DNA of 64,000 nucleotides, taken from NCBI GenBank assembly GCA_041987205.1, contig JBHIWX010000001.1, positions 1 to 64,000 of the forward strand, read 5' to 3'. This DNA comes from BOKV01 sp041987205. GTDB taxonomy: Bacteria; Pseudomonadota; Alphaproteobacteria; Rhizobiales; Rhizobiaceae. Below are positions 7,501-16,383 of this stretch, piece by piece. The notes beneath the pieces were generated by a model. That model was given only the letters and a program-made list of their open reading frames with translations. It had not been told where the DNA came from and did no database searches. The position numbers and the translations under genes are program-made. Every line of letters begins with the position of its first letter. Within the stretch, counting starts at the first letter, position 1.

Positions 7501-8946
7501 TTACCGTCCGTATTTCCGCCAATGGTCACCGAACAGGGCTTCCTCGCTTGGTTTGTCCTCGGCGATCGTCGTGACGAGATGGGTGACATTGATGAAGTGG
7601 CGGTAGTTGAGGTTTTCCGAAATCGTGTTTCCCGCCCAGGTGCCTCCACCCATCGACAGGGTGAAAGGCAGGGAATTGTTGAAGCTGCCGCCATTGCCGA
7701 AAGTGTGCGCCTGGTTAACCAGCACGCGCACCACATCGCTCGACTGCGCCAGTTCGATCGCATGCGATCGGTCGGCCGTGTGTATGCCGACGGAATGTCC
7801 GCGCCCCTTCACGGCCAGGATCGCATTGACGAGACGCTTGGCGTCCTCGAAACCCTTCGCCCGGTAGATGGTGAGTACGAGCGAGAGCTTCTCGTCGGCA
7901 AAGCCGCCCGTTCCGCCGACCGCGTCTTCCTCCACCATGAAGAATTTTGCGGCATGCGCCGCCTCCGGCAGTTCAGCAATGCCGGCAAGCACATCGGCGT
8001 CCTTGGCGATCACGTGGCGGTTCAGCTTGCCGTTGACCCACAACGTGTCGGCGATCTGCGCCTTCTCCTTGCCTGAACAGCGCCAGCCACCGGCTTTCTC
8101 AAGCGCACGCATGGTCTGCTCGTAGACGCTGTCGAGGATCACGATGGCGTTCTCCGAAGAGCACGACGTGGCGTTGTCGAATATCTTCGAAGCGCAGATC
8201 TTCTCCGCCGCGTCGTCGAGATCCGCCGTTTCGTCGATGATCACCGGCACATTGCCGGGGCCGACGCCGATGGTGACGGTGCCCGACTGCATGGCTCGGC
8301 GCACATTGTCCTGGCTGCCGGTCACGACCACCAGATCGGCAGCTTCGACCAGCGCCTGGGTCAGTTCCTTGGAAATCTTGCCGGGCAGATACTGCACGAG
8401 GTCCTTCGGGAACCCTGCCTTGGCGAGTTCCTCGCGCATCAGTTCGGCGGTCGTTACCGTCGTTGCGGAACCAGCCGGCGACGGCGCGAGGATGACAGCA
8501 TTGCCGCCCTTGACTGCCATCATCGCCTTGTTGACTGGCGTGGCGGCGGGATTGGTGGAGGGGCAAAGCGCGGCGACCACGCCGACGGGTTTGCCGATCT
8601 TCACCATGCCTTTTTCGAGTTCTTCGGAGATGACGCCGACGGTGCGCACGCGCATCAGGTCGCGAAGCGTGCCGAAGGTCTTGCGTGTGTTCTTGATGAT
8701 CTTGGATTCGACATTGCCCATGCCGGTGTCCGCAACGGCAAGTTCCGCGAGCGCCCGCGCATTGCCGGGCTTGTAGACCGCCCATGCAAGCGCCGTAACC
8801 GCCTCGTCGACCCGCGCCTGATCGGCGTCGGCGATCTCCGCCATCGCCACCCGGGCGCGCTCGACTAGCCCCTCAACAACAGACTGCGGGCTCTGCGGCG
8901 GCGAACCCGGATCGGACCGCGCCTGCGTAAGGCTTTCGCTTGTCAT
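7501..8946 (-). CDS. CoA-acylating aldehyde dehydrogenase, sulfoacetaldehyde-dehydrogenase-like
   Basis: A 481-residue NAD(P)-linked enzyme interconverting aldehyde plus CoA with acyl-CoA. The cofactor domain has VVAALCPSTNPAATPVNK and the catalytic cysteine lies in FDNATSCSSENAIVI. ADTGMGNVESKIIKN, VNQAHTFGNGG and FTLSMGGGTWAGN match acylating sulfoacetaldehyde dehydrogenase (SauS) and its EutE/AdhE relatives. The start at 8946 follows a clear CGAGGAGGG. It is first in an operon with an ADP-forming CoA ligase, the same pairing found in sulfoacetate metabolism. Either direction is possible. Other short aldehydes remain possible, because residues that fix the substrate cannot be judged by eye. 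Confidence 0.85.
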   Translation of the reverse strand: MTSESLTQARSDPGSPPQSPQSVVEGLVERARVAMAEIADADQARVDEAVTALAWAVYKPGNARALAELAVADTGMGNVESKIIKNTRKTFGTLRDLMRVRTVGVISEELEKGMVKIGKPVGVVAALCPSTNPAATPVNKAMMAVKGGNAVILAPSPAGSATTVTTAELMREELAKAGFPKDLVQYLPGKISKELTQALVEAADLVVVTGSQDNVRRAMQSGTVTIGVGPGNVPVIIDETADLDDAAEKICASKIFDNATSCSSENAIVILDSVYEQTMRALEKAGGWRCSGKEKAQIADTLWVNGKLNRHVIAKDADVLAGIAELPEAAHAAKFFMVEEDAVGGTGGFADEKLSLVLTIYRAKGFEDAKRLVNAILAVKGRGHSVGIHTADRSHAIELAQSSDVVRVLVNQAHTFGNGGSFNNSLPFTLSMGGGTWAGNTISENLNYRHFINVTHLVTTIAEDKPSEEALFGDHWRKYGR

Positions 8947-9087
8947 TTGCGCCCTCCTCGACTCATCGCCATGGCGATGCACGCCCTGACGTATTCCTCC
9001 AGCTCCCACCTATATCGGCAGCCTCCCATTGCCGGAATTAAGAAAACCTGTTTCTAATTTCATGAATTTTGAATTTGAGGAGAACAG
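8947..9087. promoter_or_regulatory. Divergent promoter region, acylating dehydrogenase operon / LysR
   Basis: This 141-bp divergent spacer is markedly AT-rich on the LysR side (about 9036-9080). It contains TTAAGAAAACC and GGTTTC/TTTCTAA-type arms plus TTCATGAA, a plausible LysR operator with promoter elements. No single box stands out clearly enough to name. Confidence 0.35.
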
Positions 9088-9996
9088 ATGTCGATCCGTC
9101 AGTGCCGTGCCGTTCAGGCGGTCGCCGAGCATGGCTCGTTTGCAGGCGCGGCGCGCGCACTTGGCACCACGCCGTCCGTCATCAGCATGCAGATAGCCGC
9201 TTTCGAGGACAGACTCGGGGTCGCCATATTCGACCGCGGCACCCGGCCGCCAAGGCTGACGGCCGCCGGCCAGACCGTGCTGGGTCACGCCCGCGCAATC
9301 GTCTCCGAGTTCGATTCGATGCGCGACGAACTCTCGATGGACTTCACCCGGGGCGCCGCCATGCGCCTGGGTGTCATCCCGACGATCCTGACCAACATCC
9401 TCCCCGCCGCCCTCATCTTGCTCCGAGACAAGCCATTGGCGCCGAAGGTCACGGTCACCTCTGCCCTGTCCGGCGAGCTCATCTGGGCGATCGAACGCGG
9501 CGAACTGGATGCCGCACTGACGCACGAGCCCTCCGCCATTGCCGAAGGCTACGAGTGGCTGCCGGTCGCAACCCAGGAGGTGAAGCTGTTCGCGCCCGCC
9601 GATACGACGGAAACCGATCCCAGGGTCCTGCTCGAAACCCGGCCCTACATCCGCTTCAACCGGCTGGCGTGGGTGGCCCCGCTCATCGAGCAGCGCCTCG
9701 AGGAGATGGGCATCACCCCCGAGCCGACGGCCGAGCTGCAGTCCATCGATGCGATCCGGCTGCTTGTCCGGCTCGGCTTCGGCGTCACGATCATCCCCTC
9801 GGCCGGAACGGAGGCGGATGTGGACGGTCTCAGGGCAATCGATTTCGGGGCGCCGCCGCTCCACCGCACGATCGGCTTCTACGTCGCCAGATCGCTGTCG
9901 TCCCGCCGCACCACCCGCATCGTCCACGAGGCATTCCGGGAAGCCCATCGCTCCCACGCCGAAATCGTCTCCAATCGCTCCGCACTGGCTGAATGA
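9088..9996 (+). CDS. LysR-family transcriptional regulator
   Basis: A 302-residue LysR protein: HTH VAEHGSFAGAARALGTTPSVISMQIAAFEDRLG at residues about 10-45, then an effector domain from about 92 (MRLGVIPTILTNILPA). A competing +1 frame covers the same bases, but only this frame gives LysR motifs. It is divergent from the acylating dehydrogenase / CoA ligase operon, which it most likely activates. Its first codon follows GAGGAGAACAG at a good distance. Confidence 0.93.
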   Translation: MSIRQCRAVQAVAEHGSFAGAARALGTTPSVISMQIAAFEDRLGVAIFDRGTRPPRLTAAGQTVLGHARAIVSEFDSMRDELSMDFTRGAAMRLGVIPTILTNILPAALILLRDKPLAPKVTVTSALSGELIWAIERGELDAALTHEPSAIAEGYEWLPVATQEVKLFAPADTTETDPRVLLETRPYIRFNRLAWVAPLIEQRLEEMGITPEPTAELQSIDAIRLLVRLGFGVTIIPSAGTEADVDGLRAIDFGAPPLHRTIGFYVARSLSSRRTTRIVHEAFREAHRSHAEIVSNRSALAE

Positions 9997-10124
9997 TCCC
10001 AACGCGGCGCAATCGCGCGACGGTCGGGGTCGCCCAGTCGGAGACGGCCGGCGCAAGCTCCCGGCGAACCGCGATTGCGCGCGGACACGCCACGCAGAGA
10101 TAGGAATCTCATCCGAAGAATTTT

Positions 10125-10138
10125 GTTGCCACTACAAC
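10125..10138. promoter_or_regulatory. MarR-type operator candidate, site 1 (tctC1 promoter, distal)
   Basis: GTTG-CCACTA-CAAC, about 118 bp before the first TctC start. It is one of five sites of the form GTTG-N6-CAAC between 10.1 and 19.3 kb. Confidence 0.5.
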
Positions 10139-10199
10139 TAATAATGATGGGTTGCGTCCCTTTAAAACTGGCAAAGGCTAGCAGGCAACAATGAAGGTT

Positions 10200-10213
10200 G
10201 TTGACATGGCAAC
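10200..10213. promoter_or_regulatory. MarR-type operator candidate, site 2 (tctC1 promoter, proximal)
   Basis: GTTG-ACATGG-CAAC, extended on the left to TTGTTGAC as in the MarR promoter site. It lies 43 bp before the TctC1 start, where binding would block or overlap the promoter. Confidence 0.6.
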
Positions 10214-10255
10214 GAATGTAAATGATGCTTGCCCGGCAGAATTTGGGAGGAAAGA

Positions 10256-11209
10256 ATGAACCTTGCTGCGAAAACCCTCATCGCATCGCTAACCCTCGCG
10301 ACATCGCTCGCCGTCGGTGCGATTGCGCACGCCCAGTCCTATCCCGAAAAGACCATCACGGTCGTCTCGGGTTTCCCCGCAGGCGGCGGCACGGACGCCA
10401 TCGCCCGCTACATTTCCAACTCCGTCGCCAACACCATTGGCGGCACCATCATCGTCGAAAACCGTCCCGGCGCGGGCGGCGGCGTGGCCGCGACCTACGT
10501 CAAGGGCCGTCCGGCCGATGGTTACACCATCCTGCAGACCATTTCGGGCACGCTTTCCGTCGAACCCGTTTTCGAGACGCTGGAATTTACCCGTGACGAT
10601 TACGTCGTTATCGGCGGCGTCGCCCGCTTCCAGGAAGCGATCGTCGGACGCGCCGATCTTCCCTGGAACAATCTCGGTGAGGTGCTGGAAGGCCTCAAAT
10701 CCGACGATGGCCGGGTTACCTACGGCTCCCAGGCGCGCAACGACCGCATGGTCCTTGCGCAGGTCAATGCCCATGCCTCGCGCCCGCTGGTCGTCGTGCC
10801 TTTCTCGGGCGGTCCCGACCTGCGCACCGCGCTGCTCGGCGGCCATATCGATCTGGGCTTCAGCGGCAGCCGCCACGTTCCCATGATCAAGGACGGGCAG
10901 ATGAAAGCGATCGCCGTACTTGGCGAGGAACGTTACGAGAGCCTCCCCGACACGCCGACGCTGATGGAACTGGGTATCCCCTTCGCGTTGAACATGTACT
11001 CGATCTTCGCCGTTCCGGCCGGAACGCCTGAAGACATCGTCAAGAAGCTTTCCGATGCGATCGTCGCAGCGGCAAGCGAGCCTGGCTTCAAGGAACTGAC
11101 CGACAAGCTCGATGCCATCGCCACGCCGCTCAGCGCCGAAGAGGCATCAGCGATTGTCGAGCGCCAGATCACGCAGGTCGAGGAAACCAAGAAGCTGATG
11201 GACGAATAG
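10256..11209 (+). CDS. TTT-family solute-binding receptor (TctC/Bug), first copy
   Basis: A 317-residue periplasmic receptor of the tripartite tricarboxylate transporter family. It has a signal peptide ending IAHAQS, then YPEKTITVVSGFPAGGGTDAIARY, the conserved first ligand loop, then IVENRPGAGGGVAATYVK. The start at 10256 follows GGGAGGAAAGA and replaces a longer frame that begins upstream. It stands alone on the plus strand, facing the tctBA genes, and is closed by a terminator. It is similar to the second TctC at 17906-18880 (shared AGGG-x-DAIARYIS and GGGVAATY). Both probably serve the single TctAB channel. The substrate is unknown. Confidence 0.93.
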   Translation: MNLAAKTLIASLTLATSLAVGAIAHAQSYPEKTITVVSGFPAGGGTDAIARYISNSVANTIGGTIIVENRPGAGGGVAATYVKGRPADGYTILQTISGTLSVEPVFETLEFTRDDYVVIGGVARFQEAIVGRADLPWNNLGEVLEGLKSDDGRVTYGSQARNDRMVLAQVNAHASRPLVVVPFSGGPDLRTALLGGHIDLGFSGSRHVPMIKDGQMKAIAVLGEERYESLPDTPTLMELGIPFALNMYSIFAVPAGTPEDIVKKLSDAIVAAASEPGFKELTDKLDAIATPLSAEEASAIVERQITQVEETKKLMDE

Positions 11210-11250
11210 TACCCGCCAATACGACAAGAACCATAATTTTCCAATGAACT

Positions 11251-11278
11251 GGGCGCCCTTCGGGGCGCTCATTTTTTT
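11251..11278 (+). terminator. Intrinsic terminator after tctC1
   Basis: GGGCGCCC, loop TTCG, GGGCGCTC (8-bp stem with one G-U pair), followed by ATTTTTTT. It is placed 41 bp after the tctC1 stop and overlaps the last codons of the converging MFS gene. Confidence 0.82.
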
Positions 11279-12447
11279 CCTACCGAGATCGCGAAGACCA
11301 GGGCAAACGCGGCGAAACAGGCCAGCGAGAGATAGGCCGCGATCGGGCCACCGTAGAAGTTCATCAACGCCGTGAAGATCACCGGCGCGATGGTGGCGCC
11401 CACAAGCGAGACGGCCATGTTGCCGGCGGTCGCCTCGCCGATCAGGTCTGCCGGTGCACGATTTGCCAGCATTGAAAGCGCCACCCCGTTCCAGCTGAAA
11501 CAGGTCACGCCATAGATGATGGCCATCACCGTCGTCAAAGCGCCGTATCATCCGCCAAGCAGGAAGGGGAAGATCACCGAGAAGACGCCCACGCTGGCAG
11601 AGATCCCCACCACTACGGCACGCGCGCCCAGCAGGTCAGCCATCGCGCCAAACACCGGCCGCATGAAGAAGCTGAGCAGCATGACCGCCGACAGCACGCC
11701 GCCGGCATGCCCCGCCGAATAGCCGCCATGGCTGACCAGCACATAGATCAGCGTCGGCGCGAAGGTAAACTGCACACCGGCGAGACCGGTGGAGACGAAC
11801 ACGATGCGCCGCAGATCGCGATGCTGGAAGGTACGAACGAAGTCCGACAGGAAGGTTCTGGCCGAGCGCTTCTGTACCGATGGCACCGGCTTCTCGTCAA
11901 AGACGGCGCCCGTGAGCTGGACCAGGAGCAGTCCGGCCAGGCAGACCGCGATCACCATGGCGACGACCACCGGCATGCCATATCCTGCATGGACGAAGGG
12001 AACCGCCAGCGCGGTGATCCCCGCGCCGAATGGTACGGCGCCCTGCTTGATGGAAAATACCCTGCCCCGCATCCTGGGAGGACATGTCCCCGCCAGGATG
12101 ACCGAGCTGACAGGGTTCATCGGACCGAAGGAAAACCCGATGATCAGCGCCGACGCAAAGAACGCGAACGGGTTGTGAAACGATAGTGCGACCATGCCGG
12201 CAATGCTCAGCACGAGCGTCGACTTCAGCGAATTCAACGCACCGATGCTCTTGATGAAATGCACGGAGAGAATGGTGGTGATCAGCGAACCGAAATAGAC
12301 GGCCGAGGAATACAGGCCGACATACCGTCCATCGACGCCATAGATCGCCTGGAGATGCGGTGCCAGAACCGGCACCGTGAGCGTCGCGACCGTTGCCGAC
12401 GCATGCGCGGTGAAGGTCGCGAGCAACGCGACAAGCAGTTTACGCAA
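11269..12447 (-). pseudogene. MFS transporter interrupted by an in-frame TGA
   Basis: Two same-frame halves form one major facilitator protein of about 392 residues. The first 299 codons (starting at a TTG, residues RKLLVALLATFTAHASATV) carry about nine membrane helices, including a cytoplasmic loop (KPVPSVQKRSARTF). A TGA at 11548-11550 follows FPFLLGG, and the frame then continues without shift as YGALTTVMAIIYG with the last helices to VFAISVGKK. One base change would restore an open frame (for example TGG). It lies 32 bp after the tctA stop and could be its operon's last gene. It is either recently inactivated or carries a sequencing error. Confidence 0.85.
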
Positions 12448-12483
12448 CGTACCATTCGTCCTGAAATGAAGCGGCCTTGAATC

Positions 12484-13977
12484 TCAGTCCGCGAGCGGAT
12501 CGTAGCGGCGTGCGGCAACGAAGCGCCACACGCTCACCAGGGAGATCAGCAGGAAGACCAGCGCAATCGGATAGTCGACCAGGTTGAGCAGATCGTAATT
12601 GGTCAGGATCAGGGTCTGCCGGAAATAGAGTTCCAGCATCGGCCCGAGGATGAACCCGATGATGAAGGGAACGAAGGGCAGCTCGACCCGGTTCATGATG
12701 TAACCGACCGCCGCGAAGATGAGCAGCATCGCAACGGCGAATTCCGAAATGCCTTCGACATAGACACCGATCACGCAGGTGGTCAGCGCCGCCGGAATGA
12801 TGATTCCCATCGGAGATTTGACCAGAACCACGAACAGACGCATGCCGTAGCGTCCGATCAGGAACAACGCGGCGCTCGACAGGATAAGCGCGATGAACAT
12901 CGCATAGACCAGATCCGGATTGCGCTGGAACAGCAGCGGCCCGGGCGCCAGCCCGTGCAGTGTCAACGCGCCAAGCAGGATCGCCGCAGTCACCGAACCG
13001 GGAATGCCCAGCGCGAGCAGGGGAATGAAGGCGCCGATGGTCGCCGAATTATCAGCGGTCTCCGTCGCGGCCACGCCTTCCGGCGCGCCCTTGCCGAACC
13101 GTTCGGGCGTCTTGGAACGCTGGCGTTCCATCGAATAGCAGATGAACGCGGCCATCAAGGCGCCCAGCCCGGGCAGGATGCCGATCACCAGCGCGACGAT
13201 GCTGGAGCGCGACATGGTCGGCATCAGCCCCCACAGTTCCCGCCATGTCAGCTTGTCGTCTTCCTTGTATTCGGCGATTTCCTCGTCATCGGCCTTGCCC
13301 CGGCTGAGGATGTACTGACGCATCTGGATCATCAGTTCCGACCACGCCATGACACCGACGCCGAGCGGAATCAGCGGCACGCCGTCGAGCAGATCGACCA
13401 TGTGAAAGGTCATGCGCGAGGCCCCCGAACCGTCGTCGATGCCGACGGTCGCAAGCGCCATGCCCGCAAAGGCCGCGATCATGCCCTTGGTCAGCGACTT
13501 GCCGGAAAGTGACGCTACGAAGGTGAGCGAGAACACGATCAGCGCGCACAGTTCGACCGGTCCGATCTTCAGTGCCAGATGCGCCATGGGCGCCGCGATC
13601 AGAATGAGTGCGATCGTCGCCACCAGATCTCCGAACACCGACGCATAGAGCGCGATGTGCAGGGCCTTGCCGCCCTGCCCCTTCTGCGCCATCGGGTATC
13701 CGTCGAAGGTCGTGGCCGCCGAGCCGGGCTCACCCGGCACGTTGATCAGGATGGCGGCGATTGCACCGCCGGCCGCGCTGCCCTTGGCGACGCCGAGCAG
13801 CAACGCCACTGCCGAAAGCGGCGAAAGCGTGTAGGTGAAGGGAATGGCGATGGCGAGCGCCGTGGGGCGGCTCAAACCGGGCATGGCGCCGACGAAATAG
13901 CCGAGCAGGACGCCAAGAAAGATTGCGATGAACGGTTGCGGAGATTCGAAATAGGCGAATACGGCTGCGTAATCCAT
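12484..13977 (-). CDS. tctA: TTT transporter large membrane subunit TctA
   Basis: A 497-residue, roughly 12-helix membrane protein. It has the TctA signature FVGAMPGLSRPTALAIAIPF near residue 30, LINVPGEPGSAATTFDGYPMAQKGQGGKAL, IGILPGLGALMAAF and GIPGSVTAAILLGAL, all characteristic of the family. The start follows GGGGGCGGAGCC and is 12 bp after tctB. It forms the channel with TctB, and two TctC receptors in the neighbourhood probably feed it. The citrate-transporter name refers to the family; the substrate here is unknown. Confidence 0.95.
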   Translation of the reverse strand: MDYAAVFAYFESPQPFIAIFLGVLLGYFVGAMPGLSRPTALAIAIPFTYTLSPLSAVALLLGVAKGSAAGGAIAAILINVPGEPGSAATTFDGYPMAQKGQGGKALHIALYASVFGDLVATIALILIAAPMAHLALKIGPVELCALIVFSLTFVASLSGKSLTKGMIAAFAGMALATVGIDDGSGASRMTFHMVDLLDGVPLIPLGVGVMAWSELMIQMRQYILSRGKADDEEIAEYKEDDKLTWRELWGLMPTMSRSSIVALVIGILPGLGALMAAFICYSMERQRSKTPERFGKGAPEGVAATETADNSATIGAFIPLLALGIPGSVTAAILLGALTLHGLAPGPLLFQRNPDLVYAMFIALILSSAALFLIGRYGMRLFVVLVKSPMGIIIPAALTTCVIGVYVEGISEFAVAMLLIFAAVGYIMNRVELPFVPFIIGFILGPMLELYFRQTLILTNYDLLNLVDYPIALVFLLISLVSVWRFVAARRYDPLAD

Positions 13978-13989
13978 GGCTCCGCCCCC

Positions 13990-14451
13990 TTACCAGATGC
14001 CCAGCGGCGGGCGCTGCAGCAGGTCGACCATCACGAGGCGGGCGAAAACGGCAAGCCCTATCGCGACGATCGCGATCAGCCACCATCGCCTTTCGCCATA
14101 GACGACCATGACCGCCGGCGTGCCGAGCAACGCAAGCGCGGGAACGCCGAGATAACGGGCGACGACATAGCAAACCGGCAATGTCGCAAGCAAAATCAGG
14201 TCGAGTTGCAGGCTTTTGACTTTCGGCTCCTGTGCGCTCTCGTCCCGCGGAGCCGATCGCGACCAAAACAGGTTCTGCACCATCAGCACCACGGAAAACG
14301 CGACGATGCCGATCAGCAGCATCTTCGGGAAAAACGCAATCGACATGCCGCTGACCATCCGGTCCGGTATCTGATACGGCACGATGAAGAAAAGAACCGC
14401 GGCTGCGCCAATGGCCATCACCAGGCCGACCCAGAAATCTCTCTGCCTCAC
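13990..14451 (-). CDS. tctB: TTT transporter small membrane subunit TctB
   Basis: A 153-residue four-helix protein of normal TctB length, starting with GTG after GGGAGGGAAT. Helices lie at about residues 7-25, 37-60, 80-105 and 113-135, with a charged cytoplasmic loop RSAPRDESAQEPKVK between the second and third. It is first in the tctBA(-MFS) operon and divergent from the MarR gene, with a palindromic operator candidate in between. Confidence 0.9.
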   Translation of the reverse strand: MRQRDFWVGLVMAIGAAAVLFFIVPYQIPDRMVSGMSIAFFPKMLLIGIVAFSVVLMVQNLFWSRSAPRDESAQEPKVKSLQLDLILLATLPVCYVVARYLGVPALALLGTPAVMVVYGERRWWLIAIVAIGLAVFARLVMVDLLQRPPLGIW

Positions 14452-14532
14452 ACATTCCCTCCCAAGTCACTTTGGCGCCGGATGGCAAGTCGGAATTGCA
14501 TCACCTTTGCGCGGGTCACAGCATAGTGCAGT

Positions 14533-14550
14533 TTGTTGATAAATCAACAA
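14533..14550. promoter_or_regulatory. MarR operator candidate, site 3 (tctB / marR divergent promoter)
   Basis: TTGTTGATAAATCAACAA is a perfect 8-2-8 palindrome located 82 bp before tctB and 123 bp before the MarR start. Binding here would let the regulator control both its own gene and the transporter operon. It provides the consensus for the other four sites. Confidence 0.72.
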
Positions 14551-14672
14551 ATTTATTGAGGCTAATATCCCGCTTGAATGTCAATGAGTTGAACGGACAT
14601 TCAGATCACTGTAATGTAAGGTGTTTGAAGATGACGTTGGCATTTGGTTCCAACTCGACACAAGGTATTTGG

Positions 14673-15200
14673 ATGGGAAAAGTGTTGCCAAGTCTTGTTT
14701 CCGCGGACGCCGTGGATCAACCGGAGAGCGTGAAGGAGCCGGTCCACCCGGCCACGGATCATGACACCGCGAGATCGCTTCAGGATCTGACGACATTCCG
14801 GATCTCGGTTATGGCTTCCAACCTTAGTTCCGGAACGACCAGGATGTTGTCGCGCACCTACGGCATGACCCTGGCATCCTGGCGCACGCTTTGCGTGCTG
14901 CATTTCGGCGGCGCTTGCAGTCCGAGCGAGATCTGCGCGAAGGGAGCCATCGACAAGGCGCATATGAGCCGCAGCCTCCCGCTGCTCGAAAAGCGCGGCC
15001 TTGTGCGTCGCAAGCCTGGCCGGACCAAGAAGCGTTACCTGCTTGAGATCACGCCGGACGGACGGAAGCTTTTCAACACGATCAACCCGAACGCCCGCGA
15101 ACGCGAGGAGAGCCTGCTCAGCGTCCTCAGCAATGAAGAAAAGGCCGTGTTCGATCGCTGCCTCTCCAAACTCTACGAAAAATCCATGGAACTGAAATAG
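14673..15200 (+). CDS. MarR-family transcriptional regulator
   Basis: A MarR protein of about 175 residues. The winged-helix domain contains GMTLASWRTLCVLHFGG, SPSEICAKGAIDKAHMSRSLPLLEKRGLVRRKPGRTKKRYLLEITPDGRKLF, the standard recognition helix and wing. The N-terminal 40 residues are unconserved. I chose the ATG at 14673 (AAGGT before it); an ATG at 14631 is nearly as good. It is divergent from tctBA, with the perfect palindrome between them. The same palindrome recurs before tctC1, tctC2 and the comA-like pair, making this the likely regulator of the whole 10-21 kb block. Confidence 0.92.
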   Translation: MGKVLPSLVSADAVDQPESVKEPVHPATDHDTARSLQDLTTFRISVMASNLSSGTTRMLSRTYGMTLASWRTLCVLHFGGACSPSEICAKGAIDKAHMSRSLPLLEKRGLVRRKPGRTKKRYLLEITPDGRKLFNTINPNAREREESLLSVLSNEEKAVFDRCLSKLYEKSMELK

Positions 15201-15264
15201 TTTCAAACGGCCCGGCGGGGCCAATGCCCTGCCGCGATGCCCGTCGCGATGCCTTGCCAACATC

Positions 15265-16368
15265 TCACCACTGGGTGAGCTTGCCGGGCGTTGCGATGGA
15301 GCGGCGATATTGTATCGGTACGCTTTCCTCTGCCGCGACCCCCAGTGCGCTCGCCGCGCGCATTGGCCAGTAGGGATCGCGCAGCATCTGCCGGGCAATG
15401 AAGATCATGTCCGCCGCCCCGTCCTGCAGCAGGGCCTCGGCCTGCTCCGGCTCCGTGATGAGTCCGACGACGCCGACCTTCATGCCGGTGGCCGAGCGCA
15501 ATGCACGGGTGAAGGGCGCGTGGTAGCCGGGTGCCAGCGGCAGCTCCTCGCCGGGCGCGATAGCCCCGCTCGAAAAATCGATGAAATCGCCCCCGTCCTC
15601 GCGCAGCCACGCCATGGTCTGCTCGGTGTCCTCCGGCGTGATTCCGCCATCGAGCCAGTCGCGAATGGTCAGCCGCACGAACAGCGGAATATCCTGGGGG
15701 ATGGCAGCACGTACGGCCCGCACCACCATGCGCGGCACCTCCGCGCGTCCGGCAAGCGTTCCGCCGAAGCGGTCGGTCCTTTGATTGGCAATGGGCGAAA
15801 GAAACTGATGCAGGATGAAGCCATGGGCGACATGAACTTCCACCACCCTGAATCCGGCCGAGACGGCGCGCACCGCCGCGGCGGCGAAATCCTCGACAAG
15901 TTGCTCGATATCGGCTTCGCTCGCCTCGCGCGGAACCTGCGAACCTTCCGCGAAGGCAATCGGACTCGGCGCCAGCAGGCTTCCCCATTCCGCTTCGGGC
16001 AGGGGTTCGCGGCTGATCCACGGCACAGGCCGGCCGCCCTTGCGCCCGGCGTGCGAAAGCTGGATCGCCGGCACCGACCCCTGCTCGCTGATGAAGGAAG
16101 CGATCGGCCGAAGGGCGTCGGCATGAGTGTCGGACCAGAGCCCCAGATCGCCGGGTGTGATCCGGCCTTCCCGCGTGATCGCGGTACATTCGGCCACGAC
16201 CATGCCCGCACCCCCGATTGCCCGGCTGCCGAGGTGCACCAGATGCCAGTTGCCGGCCAGGCCGCCGACGCAGGAATACATCGACATGGCCGACATTGCG
16301 ATCCGGTTCGCAACCTCGACGCCACGCAGGCGTAGCGGCTGGAACAGCAGAGGTAGCCGTTCGCTCAT
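15265..16368 (-). CDS. Old yellow enzyme-type NADH:flavin oxidoreductase (YqjM class)
   Basis: A 367-residue FMN-dependent TIM-barrel ene-reductase. Landmarks are LFQPLRLRGVEVANRI, AIQLSHAGRKGG, VEVHVAHGFILHQFLSPIANQRTDRFGG (substrate-binding His residues and the OYE signature) and the phosphate-binding VGLITEPEQAE. These place it with YqjM / xenobiotic reductase A. At the position where that class usually has the redox-tuning Cys (MSPMCMYS) it reads MSAMSMYS, a Cys-to-Ser change. It is the last gene of tctC2 - aldehyde dehydrogenase - OYE, starting 15 bp after its neighbour. It may reduce an activated double bond or act in demethylation. Confidence 0.92.
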   Translation of the reverse strand: MSERLPLLFQPLRLRGVEVANRIAMSAMSMYSCVGGLAGNWHLVHLGSRAIGGAGMVVAECTAITREGRITPGDLGLWSDTHADALRPIASFISEQGSVPAIQLSHAGRKGGRPVPWISREPLPEAEWGSLLAPSPIAFAEGSQVPREASEADIEQLVEDFAAAAVRAVSAGFRVVEVHVAHGFILHQFLSPIANQRTDRFGGTLAGRAEVPRMVVRAVRAAIPQDIPLFVRLTIRDWLDGGITPEDTEQTMAWLREDGGDFIDFSSGAIAPGEELPLAPGYHAPFTRALRSATGMKVGVVGLITEPEQAEALLQDGAADMIFIARQMLRDPYWPMRAASALGVAAEESVPIQYRRSIATPGKLTQW

Positions 16369-16383
16369 CGCAAATCCGCCCCC

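Noticed and set aside
9069..9992. Alternative 307-residue frame over the LysR gene
   Set aside because: Arg/Pro/His-rich shadow frame. The neighbouring frame carries the full LysR domain pattern.
15209..15222. Terminator between marR and the OYE gene (GGCCC-GGCG-GGGCC)
   Set aside because: Only a 5-bp stem and no U tract on either strand.
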